Part shown: positions 55,607 to 64,000 of the stretch, one piece after another
How the letters are laid out: every line of letters begins with the position of its first letter
Numbering within the stretch: the first letter of the stretch is position 1
Assembly (NCBI RefSeq): GCF_000422645.1
Contig: NZ_AUGL01000021.1
Span: 1-64,000, forward strand
Source of the DNA: Ferrimonas futtsuensis DSM 18154
GTDB lineage: Bacteria; Pseudomonadota; Gammaproteobacteria; Enterobacterales; Shewanellaceae
Length of the DNA: 64,000 nucleotides
Direction: 5' to 3'
Made by a program: the position numbers and the translations under genes
The notes under the pieces: model-generated
Database searches by the model: none
Seen by the model: only the letters and a program-made list of their open reading frames with translations
Told to the model about the DNA's origin: nothing

Positions 55607-56659
55607 ATGAGCCTTCAGATAGAGGGGGTCTACCTGGCCCCCGGAAGCAGTCAAAGCCAGAAGGGGCGGGTCGAACTGGTTCAGGAAGAGTTGAGTCTCT
55701 ACCTTGAGGGCAGCAGTGCCCCACACAGGTGCTGCGACCTCGATGATTGTGAGCAGGGGGAAGTGCTGGCCGGGTTGGCGGTGGAGCTGCGCTTTGCCGA
55801 CGGTGGCCTGTTTACCCCGGACGACGTCCGGTTTCGCTGGCCACAAACCTCCGGCGGTCAGCGAGCCTTGCATTGGCTGGAGGGACACTGGAGCGCAGTG
55901 TTGGCCGGGGTACTGGTGGTGCCCCTGTTTTTGTGGGTGATGGTCACCAAGGCTCTTCCGGCCGCGGCCGATGCCTCAGTGTCGCTGTTGCCCGATGCGG
56001 TGCCGCGCCAGCTAGGCGAGCAGACACTCTATCTGCTGGACAAGACCCTGATGGACCCCAGTGAGCTCAGTGAGACGCAACAAGAACGGGTACGAGGTCA
56101 GTGGCAACACGCGTTGCAGCAGTTGTCATTAGACGGCAGTGGCTATCAGCTGTTGTTTCGCAGCAGCAAAATGGGCGCCAATGCCTTTGCTTTGCCGGAC
56201 GGCACCGTGGTCGTCACCGACGAGATTGTCACTCTGATGGAGCCGGCGCCCAACGCCCTGACGGCGGTGCTGCTCCATGAAATCGGCCATGTGGAACATC
56301 AACATGGCATGAAGCAACTGGCCCGGGCCACCGCCAACAGCATGTTGTTCGCCATGGTATTGGGGGACATCGAAGGGGCTGGCGAGGTGGTCATCGGTGC
56401 GGGTTCCAGCCTGATCAACAGCGCGTTTTCCAGGGATATGGAGTCCGAGGCGGACCATTTTGCTCATCAGCAGCTCAAACAGCTTGGATTGTCACCGGGG
56501 CATTTTGCCGCGGCCATGCGTTTGCTGGCTGAAGCTAATCATCAGAGCCTGGATGAGGGGGGCTCGGGGCACTGGACCCAGTATCTGAGCAGCCACCCCG
56601 AGACCCTGGAGCGAATACACGCGGCAGAGGATGCCGCGGAAAAACAGGACGGGCAGTAA
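55607..56659 (+). CDS. M48-family metallopeptidase, membrane anchored
   Basis: 350 residues. A soluble N-terminal domain (about 1-90), one membrane helix (about 95-115, VLAGVLVVPLFLWVMV), then an M48 domain. Zinc-site motif HEIGH is at 224-228 and the third ligand is Glu279 in the ESEAD motif. Short M48 peptidases of this kind resemble Oma1 and act on membrane or periplasmic proteins. The upstream YjgN-like gene is probably a partner. No lipobox is seen. Confidence 0.9.
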   Translation: MSLQIEGVYLAPGSSQSQKGRVELVQEELSLYLEGSSAPHRCCDLDDCEQGEVLAGLAVELRFADGGLFTPDDVRFRWPQTSGGQRALHWLEGHWSAVLAGVLVVPLFLWVMVTKALPAAADASVSLLPDAVPRQLGEQTLYLLDKTLMDPSELSETQQERVRGQWQHALQQLSLDGSGYQLLFRSSKMGANAFALPDGTVVVTDEIVTLMEPAPNALTAVLLHEIGHVEHQHGMKQLARATANSMLFAMVLGDIEGAGEVVIGAGSSLINSAFSRDMESEADHFAHQQLKQLGLSPGHFAAAMRLLAEANHQSLDEGGSGHWTQYLSSHPETLERIHAAEDAAEKQDGQ

Positions 56660-56705
56660 GGCTTTGCCCGATTCACCCTGGCATAACTCAGAAGAGGGAA
56701 TTTCA

Positions 56706-57047
56706 ATGGCTGAGACCATGTTCGTTGCAACTGAATTTCGTGTAGAGAGCCGAAGCCGCCGTACTACGGCCGAGGACGCCGATGCTCTCTGGGGTGGTCG
56801 GCGAATACCCAGGAACCAGGTCAGGCATGAGACTGCAGAGCAGCGCTCGGATTGCCGCATCGACGGCGACGCCCTGGCACAGCGAGTAAATCAGGCGATC
56901 GAGTCCCTGCTGGCCAAGGGGTTGACCATCGTTTCGGTCACCCCGGTGATCTCCGGTCGTCATGAGGTGCAGACAAGCCTGCTGCCAACGGACGTAGCCG
57001 GTTACGGCTTCAGTTACACCGAAGGCGTGCTGATTGTGGCGATATGA
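56706..57047 (+). CDS. Hypothetical protein (unknown family)
   Basis: 113 residues, soluble, without recognised motif. The N-terminal half is basic and hydrophilic (RVESRSRRTTAEDADALWGG), and the C-terminal half has a helix-strand pattern (LAQRVNQAIESLLAKGLTIV, then VTPVISGRHEVQ and YGFSYTEGVLIVAI) reminiscent of small alpha/beta folds. It has a plausible ribosome site (AGAGGG) and normal codon use. It lies between the M48 peptidase and a DUF2059 gene with a gap of 46 and 36 bases. It may be a conserved small protein, but I do not recognise it. Confidence 0.7.
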   Translation: MAETMFVATEFRVESRSRRTTAEDADALWGGRRIPRNQVRHETAEQRSDCRIDGDALAQRVNQAIESLLAKGLTIVSVTPVISGRHEVQTSLLPTDVAGYGFSYTEGVLIVAI

Positions 57048-57083
57048 CGACCACACCCAATAGACCCCCTTAATGGAGAGATG

Positions 57084-57545
57084 ATGTACCCTTCTTTTAT
57101 CGCCACTGTGTTGGCCACGGCGATGCTTGTCGTCTTGCCGGCCAAGGCGGACACCCACCTGAAAGTGGCTCATGAGATGCTGGACGCCATGGGCGCGAAG
57201 CGCCTCACCAATGACAGTCTGGAGATGGTGCTGGATCTTCAGGTGAGTGCCAATCCTGAGATGGCGCCTTACCGGGAGACCCTCAAGGCGTTTTACTTCA
57301 AATACGCCGGGTGGGATAGTGTCAAAGAGGAATACGCCGCGCTCTATCAGGAAACCTTCACCGAGGCCGAGCTTCGACAACTGACCCGGTTCTACCGCAC
57401 CGAGGTCGGGCAGAAGATACTCAGGTTGCAGCCGCAGCTGATGGAAGAGGCGATGAGAATAGGGGAGCGGCGACTGGACGAGAACCTCCAGGAGCTTCAG
57501 CAGAGGGTTCGAGAAAGGGAGCAGCAGTTGAGCCGGTCTCATTGA
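57084..57545 (+). CDS. DUF2059 exported protein
   Basis: 153 residues with a signal peptide (FIATVLATAMLVVLPAKA) and a DUF2059 domain, recognised from the helical FTEAELRQLTRFYRTEVGQK segment near residues 95-115. The C-terminal tail is Gln/Glu-rich. Proteins of this family are periplasmic and of unknown function. Two adjacent ATG codons occur; the second (57084) has better spacing from GGAG. Confidence 0.87.
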   Translation: MYPSFIATVLATAMLVVLPAKADTHLKVAHEMLDAMGAKRLTNDSLEMVLDLQVSANPEMAPYRETLKAFYFKYAGWDSVKEEYAALYQETFTEAELRQLTRFYRTEVGQKILRLQPQLMEEAMRIGERRLDENLQELQQRVREREQQLSRSH

Positions 57546-57721
57546 GTAAGCCTGGGATTTTGGTCGCTTTTCTTTTGATATAAGGGCGGAGCTTATTCTG
57601 GGAATGGTTTAGAACAGGATAATTACGCACAGAGTGAAAAAAGATGTTTTACTTATAGTTAGCGACCGGGTTCAGCATCTGTGGCCAGGTTGCGCCTGTA
57701 GAGTGAGTTGAGGAGGGGCTT

Positions 57722-58681
57722 ATGGATAAACAGACCGCACGTCAGATGGTCCACAGTGCGATGTTGGCGCCCTCCAGCCACAACAGCCAACCCTGGCGCT
57801 TCCGGCTTCACGAAAACGCCATAGAACTGTTTGCAGACCGCTCCCGGGCCTTGCCGGTCAATGACCCAGAGGATCGCGAACTGCACATCAGCTGTGGTTG
57901 TGCCCTGATGAACATGAGACTGGCGGCCGCCAAAGCCGGCATTGGCCTCAAGGTAGAACTGCTTCCCCAACCCGACAACCCCGACCTGCTGGCCAAAGTG
58001 GTGCAGAGCGCCCCCGAGGAGGAGCAACCGCTCCTGGCTCAGTTGGCCGATGAGATCCCCAGCCGCCATACGGTGCGCAGCGATTATGAACCCGTATCTG
58101 ATGCCGGCGATCTTATCTCCGACCTGCGTCAATGGGCCAGGCTCGAAGGCGTTCAACTGACTGCGGTGTCCAGTGAGGTCCAGCGCCAGCGAATCGCCGG
58201 CTTGGTGGCCCAGGCTGACCAGACCTTGTGGTCAGATCCCGCCTGGCGACGGGAACTGGCACGCTGGATGTTGCCACCGAACCGGGGAGAGGGACTGGCA
58301 GTGTCTGCGCTCTGGTCGCCCTTTGTTCGTACCATGATTCGCTGGTTTAATCTTGGCTCTTTGATGGCCCGTAAAAGCACCAAGCTGGTGGACCGGGCGC
58401 CGCTGCTGCTGGTGCTGTCCAGTTGCGGTGACGGCCCCAGGCAGTGGCTTGAGACAGGCCAGGCTCTGCAGACGGTGTTGCTTGGCTGCTGCCAGCGGGG
58501 ATATCAGGGCTCCTTCCTCAACCAGCCGGTACAGGTGCCCACCCTGAGAAACCGGTTGTCCAAGATCACCGGGCTGGCCTCTCCCCAGATCCTGCTCAGG
58601 GTAGGGCGCCCGGTTGAAAAGCCGATCGCCTCTCCCAGACGCGCCCTCTCCGGCATGCTGGACCCGGTCTCAAACCGATAA
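57722..58681 (+). CDS. Acg-like nitroreductase-family protein
   Basis: 319 residues. The N-terminus RQMVHSAMLAPSSHNSQPWR is the FMN-contact segment shared by Acg and other nitroreductase relatives, and HISCGCALMNMRLAAAKAG and TGQALQTVLLGCCQRG continue the fold. Mycobacterial Acg binds FMN without clear nitroreductase activity. The ATG follows GAGGAGG. The gene is solitary and ends at a bidirectional terminator. Confidence 0.85.
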   Translation: MDKQTARQMVHSAMLAPSSHNSQPWRFRLHENAIELFADRSRALPVNDPEDRELHISCGCALMNMRLAAAKAGIGLKVELLPQPDNPDLLAKVVQSAPEEEQPLLAQLADEIPSRHTVRSDYEPVSDAGDLISDLRQWARLEGVQLTAVSSEVQRQRIAGLVAQADQTLWSDPAWRRELARWMLPPNRGEGLAVSALWSPFVRTMIRWFNLGSLMARKSTKLVDRAPLLLVLSSCGDGPRQWLETGQALQTVLLGCCQRGYQGSFLNQPVQVPTLRNRLSKITGLASPQILLRVGRPVEKPIASPRRALSGMLDPVSNR

Positions 58682-58684
58682 AAA

Positions 58685-58707
58685 ACAGCCCTCGTCCTGA
58701 GGGCTGT
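58685..58707. terminator. Bidirectional terminator
   Basis: ACAGCCCTC-GTCCT-GAGGGCTGT at 58685-58707. On the minus strand six T follow, which suits ansA; on the plus strand GTTGTTT follows, which suits the Acg-like gene. Confidence 0.87.
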
Positions 58708-58726
58708 GTTGTTTGGTGCAACTCGG

Positions 58727-59737
58727 TCAGCGACTCAACTCGCCTCTCAGGCTCTGCTCCATCGCGTCCAGCCGCTCGTCGAAGGTCATGGGCTGGCTCA
58801 GCAGGAAGTGAAGCTTGGCCAGGGCGGCTTCCGTGGTCATATCGAATCCGCTGATCACGCCCGCCTGTGACAGGGCATTGCCGGTGGCATAGCCGCTCAT
58901 GTTCACCTTACCCTGCAGACATTGGGTCAGGTTGACGATGATCACCTCCCGTTTGCGGGCGTCCTTGAACAGATCCAGCAGCTCAGGGCGTTGGGGAGCA
59001 TTGCCGACGCCGAAGGAGAGCAGGATAAGCGCCTTGACCGGCTGCTGCAGGATGTTGCGAATCACCTCGGAGGAGATCCCCGGGTACAGGGTGACCACGC
59101 CGATCGGCTGAGGGGTGATGGGGTGTACTTTGAGTGGTCCGGCGGATTCCAGCAGAGTCACCCCGGGCCCGCACTGAATGTGAATCCCCGCTTCCAGCAG
59201 CGGCGGCAGATTGGGGCTGGCAAAGGCATCGAAACCGTCTGCGTGCACCTTGGTGGTTCGGTTGCCACGGAACAGCTTGTTGTTGAAGAACAGGCAGACC
59301 TCGCCAACTGGGTGTCTGGCGGCCAGGTACAGCGCGTTCAGCAGGTTGTGCTGGCCGTCGGAGCGCAGTTCGGCAAAGGGGATCTGCGAGCCGGTCACCA
59401 CCACAGGTTTGGTCAGGCCTTCCAGCATGAAGGAGAGGGCGGCGGCGGTGAACGCCATGGTGTCGGTGCCGTGAAGGATGACAAAGCCGTCAAACTCGTC
59501 GTAGCGTGCCTCGATGTCGTTGGCAATGTGCTGCCAGTCTTCCGGGGTCATGTTGGCGGAGTCCATCAGATCGGCGTATTCGCTGATCTCAAATTCCGGC
59601 ATCTCCTCCCGTTGAAACTCAGGATTGGCCTTGACCCGCTCGGTGAGGAACCCGGCAGTGGGGGCGTAGCCCTGATCGGTTTTCTGCATGCCGATGGTGC
59701 CGCCGGTGTATGCGATGTAGATCCGTTTTTTTGTCAT
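58727..59737 (-). CDS. ansA: Type I (cytosolic) L-asparaginase
   Basis: 336 residues, without signal peptide, converting asparagine to aspartate and ammonia. The catalytic threonines are in YTGGTIGM (residues about 10-17) and HGTDTMA. Absence of an export signal separates it from type II enzymes. The ATG at 59737 starts the usual TKKRIYIAYTGG; the frame to 59797 begins with TTG and adds 20 unlikely residues. The upstream gene is sppA on the same strand, the same order as in several gammaproteobacteria (sppA-ansA). Confidence 0.93.
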   Translation of the reverse strand: MTKKRIYIAYTGGTIGMQKTDQGYAPTAGFLTERVKANPEFQREEMPEFEISEYADLMDSANMTPEDWQHIANDIEARYDEFDGFVILHGTDTMAFTAAALSFMLEGLTKPVVVTGSQIPFAELRSDGQHNLLNALYLAARHPVGEVCLFFNNKLFRGNRTTKVHADGFDAFASPNLPPLLEAGIHIQCGPGVTLLESAGPLKVHPITPQPIGVVTLYPGISSEVIRNILQQPVKALILLSFGVGNAPQRPELLDLFKDARKREVIIVNLTQCLQGKVNMSGYATGNALSQAGVISGFDMTTEAALAKLHFLLSQPMTFDERLDAMEQSLRGELSR

Positions 59738-59796
59738 TGTGCTCAAAGGGGTAGGCCAGGATGGCCGGATTATAGGATGTGGGACGTGGGAGTGCA

Positions 59797-59822
59797 AAAG
59801 GGCCTCCCGAAGGAGGCCCTCA
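59797..59822 (-). terminator. Terminator of sppA
   Basis: GGGCCTCC-CGAA-GGAGGCCC; on the minus strand the stem is followed by TTTTG. It lies 30 bases after the sppA stop and suggests ansA has its own promoter. Confidence 0.82.
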
Positions 59823-59851
59823 CATCTGTGTTTTTTGAACGTTGAACCGGC

Positions 59852-61684
59852 TTAGAGCTCGCTGCACTCCAGGCACAGCATGTAGGCGTTCTGAGGGTCA
59901 GACAGTGTCAGTTGCTGCTCGAGGGGACCCAGCAGAGTCTGTTTCACCATGCCCATCAGCTTGCTGCTCTCGGACTGAGGCAGCTCGACGGAGGCGTTTT
60001 TCAGGATCTCCTGGATGATCTGCTGCTCCGGGCTGAGCTCCTTCTCGATGAGAATGGTGTCGTAATCGCTGATGCCGGCAATCTCGGCGGCGCCGGCGAC
60101 GGCGTCATCCAGACTGCCCAGTTCATCCACCAGGCCCAGCTCTTTGGCGGCGGTGCCACTCCAGACCCTTCCCTGAGCCACTTCGTCCACCTTCTCCACC
60201 GGGATGTCACGGGCGGTGGCCACCAGGTTGATGAAGTCGGCGTAGCCCTTGTTCAGGTTCATCTGCATGATGCGCTTGAAGGAGTCGGGCAACGGCTTGA
60301 ACACGTTCAGGCCGGCCATCTCGGTGGTGCCCACACCGTCCAAGTTGACGCCCACGGCCTTGGCGGTCTCTTCAAAGGTCTGAATCATGCCGATGATGCC
60401 GATGGAGCCGGTAATGGTGTTGGGCTGAGCGTAGATGCGATCCGCGTTGGCGGAGATCCAGTAGCCCCCGGAGGCCGCCACGGAACTCATGGAGGAGACC
60501 ACGGTCTTGCCCGCGTCTTTCAGGGCCAGAATCTCCTGACGGATCTGCTCGGAGGCGTAGACGCTGCCACCGGGGCTGTCGACGCGGATCACCACGGCTT
60601 TCACCTGATCGTCTTCTCGCGCCTGACGCAGCAACTTGGACATGGAGTAGCCGCCAATGGTGCCCGCGGGCTGGTCACCCGGCACGATGGGGCCCTGGGC
60701 GATGATCACCGCCACCTGATCGCGACCTGGCAGGTGGACTTCCGGCATCATCTGGGCGGCGTAGTCCTGCCAGGAGACGCCGTTGAACTTGCTCTCGTCG
60801 TCGGATTTGGCACCGAAGCGCTCAAACATCTGGTCTCGCATCTCAACCGAGGTCAGGGTGCTGTCGACCAGGCCGTTTTCCAGGGCATATTGGCTGAAGT
60901 CGCCGTCCACTTGCTCCAGGGCGGCTTCCAGCTGGTCCAGATTACGGTCCAGCAGGCCTTCGGCCAGGGTACGGTTGGCGTTGACGGTGGCCTTGTACTG
61001 GCCCCAGATGTCGTCCAGCAGGGAGAGGTTGGCCTCTTTGGCGGGCTCGGACATCTCATTGAGGTAGTAGCTTTCGGCGAAAGACTTGTATTTGCCTACC
61101 CGAAACAGGTGGGTCTTGACCCCCACCTTGTCCAGCAGGTCTTTGTAGAACAGGCGGTACATGCCCATGCCTTCAATGGCCACGGTACCGGAGGCGTTCA
61201 GTTGAATCTCATCGGCGTAGGTGGCCAGCAGGTAGGGACCTTGGGTGTACCAGCCGGACTGGGCAATCACTGGCTTGCCGCTGTCGCGGAAACGGCTCAG
61301 GGCCTGGCCCACCAGCTGCAGCTTGGCGGTTCCGCCATAGACGCCACCGGGGCGCAGCACGATGCCGGCGATGCGATCATCCTCTGCGGCGGCTTCGATA
61401 ACGTCGATGAGTTCCTCGAGGACGATCTCCTGCTCCTTATCGCTGCCGCCGGCAACCATCTCGAACGGATCCATCTCCCTGGGCTGCTCAACCAGTTTGC
61501 CCTCCAGATTCAGAATCAGGGCTGCCCCTTGAGGAACCTGAGGGACCTGGTCCTGGCTGATCCCCACCACAATGAGGGCGAGGAAGCCGAAGAACACCAA
61601 GTTTAGTATCAGTCGTCGAGTGCCGTTGATCCCTGCCCAAATAAAGCCGAGCAGTCGGATCGGCCATGCGCGTTTCTGAGACAT
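59852..61684 (-). CDS. sppA: Signal peptide peptidase SppA (67K type)
   Basis: 610 residues, the double-domain S49 form. A membrane anchor is at about 20-45 (LILNLVFFGFLALIVVGI). The catalytic Lys is in VGKYKSFAESYYLNEMS (N-terminal half) and the Ser in VDSPGGSVYASEQ (C-terminal half), as in E. coli SppA Lys209 and Ser409. It degrades remnant signal peptides in the inner membrane. The ATG at 61684 gives a normal N-terminus with basic residues before the helix. Confidence 0.95.
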   Translation of the reverse strand: MSQKRAWPIRLLGFIWAGINGTRRLILNLVFFGFLALIVVGISQDQVPQVPQGAALILNLEGKLVEQPREMDPFEMVAGGSDKEQEIVLEELIDVIEAAAEDDRIAGIVLRPGGVYGGTAKLQLVGQALSRFRDSGKPVIAQSGWYTQGPYLLATYADEIQLNASGTVAIEGMGMYRLFYKDLLDKVGVKTHLFRVGKYKSFAESYYLNEMSEPAKEANLSLLDDIWGQYKATVNANRTLAEGLLDRNLDQLEAALEQVDGDFSQYALENGLVDSTLTSVEMRDQMFERFGAKSDDESKFNGVSWQDYAAQMMPEVHLPGRDQVAVIIAQGPIVPGDQPAGTIGGYSMSKLLRQAREDDQVKAVVIRVDSPGGSVYASEQIRQEILALKDAGKTVVSSMSSVAASGGYWISANADRIYAQPNTITGSIGIIGMIQTFEETAKAVGVNLDGVGTTEMAGLNVFKPLPDSFKRIMQMNLNKGYADFINLVATARDIPVEKVDEVAQGRVWSGTAAKELGLVDELGSLDDAVAGAAEIAGISDYDTILIEKELSPEQQIIQEILKNASVELPQSESSKLMGMVKQTLLGPLEQQLTLSDPQNAYMLCLECSEL

Positions 61685-61789
61685 GCGTATCTCTATCCTT
61701 AAACTATTGACCTACTTATATTACAGATGCCCTGCATCCATGTCAGATTGCAATTGTAAGGCTTTTTAATCCGCCTCCCAGAACAAGGT

Positions 61790-63876
<2,087 letters not shown>

Positions 63877-63892
63877 CCAGAGTCACCAACGA

Positions 63893-64000
63893 TCAGAAAT
63901 AGGCGCGCACCTGCAGCCGCCATTCGAGGTTGTCCACCCCTTGCTGATCGGTGATGGGGTGGGACAGGTCCATATGGATGACGTTGTTGCTGGAGTGTGA
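63893..64000 (-). CDS. Outer-membrane beta-barrel protein, C-terminal fragment (partial at window edge)
   Basis: The minus-strand frame is open from the right edge and ends at 63893. The 35 residues visible end in WRLQVRAYF, with the C-terminal Phe and alternating hydrophobic pattern recognised by the Bam complex, so it is the end of an outer-membrane protein. The start and family lie outside the window. It is convergent with fadH across a 16-base gap. Confidence 0.7.
   Translation of the reverse strand, partial: SHSSNNVIHMDLSHPITDQQGVDNLEWRLQVRAYF

Noticed and set aside
59912-61606. 564-codon plus-strand frame opposite sppA
   Set aside because: Antisense shadow; composition is dominated by His, Gly and Val, and sppA is unambiguous on the minus strand.

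Overview
The window reads as a chromosomal segment of a GC-rich (roughly 60%) marine gammaproteobacterium of the Shewanella/Ferrimonas type. This is inference from gene content and order: a thiC-thiDE-thiF-thiS-thiG-thiH operon behind a TPP riboswitch, aspS-yebC-ruvCAB, cmoAB, a maoP/hdfR divergent pair, a ten-heme c-type cytochrome and small respiratory-type cytochromes. No rRNA, tRNA, CRISPR array or prophage was seen. The only mobile DNA is the right end of an IS3-family element at the left edge.

Layout. 1-1115: IS3 remnant and an ABM-fold monooxygenase gene. 1136-8649 (minus): an eight-gene, mostly overlapping operon (DUF523/DUF1722 protein, MerR regulator, photolyase, NTF2-like, SDR, FAD amine-oxidase-like, DUF1365, CFA-type methyltransferase), preceded by three TTGTACAA palindromes; it resembles light/singlet-oxygen operons that couple DNA photorepair to fatty-acid modification. 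8819-10949 (minus): galM with a strongly degenerate galactokinase homologue. 11198-11884: pyrimidine 5'-nucleotidase. 11993-18545: thiamin operon with promoter, TPP riboswitch and leader terminator. 18565-22359: two LysR/oxidoreductase pairs (quinone-oxidoreductase type and AzoR type). 22356-28740 (minus): cmoA-cmoB followed by a retropepsin-like lipoprotein, a 7TM inactive transglutaminase, a RimK-like ATP-grasp ligase and an M3-peptidase-like protein that has lost its zinc-binding glutamates.

28891-34367 (plus): aspS, yebC, ruvC-ruvA-ruvB and a membrane-anchored thioredoxin. 34557-39945 (minus): outer-membrane barrel, PAS-GGDEF cyclase, DUF3012 lipoprotein, ten-heme cytochrome with a 650-bp AT-rich upstream region containing a CRP-like site, and a YbaY-META lipoprotein. 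40034-43050: TetR regulator divergent from two GST genes, then DUF3429 and DUF1415. 43095-47636 (minus): YbaK, SlyD-like PPIase, then maoP with a GshB-like ATP-grasp enzyme and a QEGLA/MATCAP-type metalloprotein. 47805-52209: hdfR, small diheme cytochrome, AgcS symporter, zinc-ribbon protein, yeaC, creA. 52280-58681 (plus): EAL-CZB phosphodiesterase, MAPEG, YjgN with M48 peptidase, an orphan ORF, DUF2059, Acg-like nitroreductase. 58727-64000: ansA and sppA (minus), fadH behind a CRP-like site, and the 3' end of an outer-membrane protein.

The most interesting material is the set of degenerate or unusual enzymes in conserved contexts: the galactokinase homologue without kinase motifs, the M3 pseudopeptidase beside the RimK-like/7TM/retropepsin cassette, the ATP-grasp plus QEGLA pair behind maoP, the EAL-CZB fusion, and the putative light operon with its operator array. 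No wholly unprecedented multi-gene system could be demonstrated from sequence alone. All family calls were made by reading motifs in the translated sequence; no database search was run.
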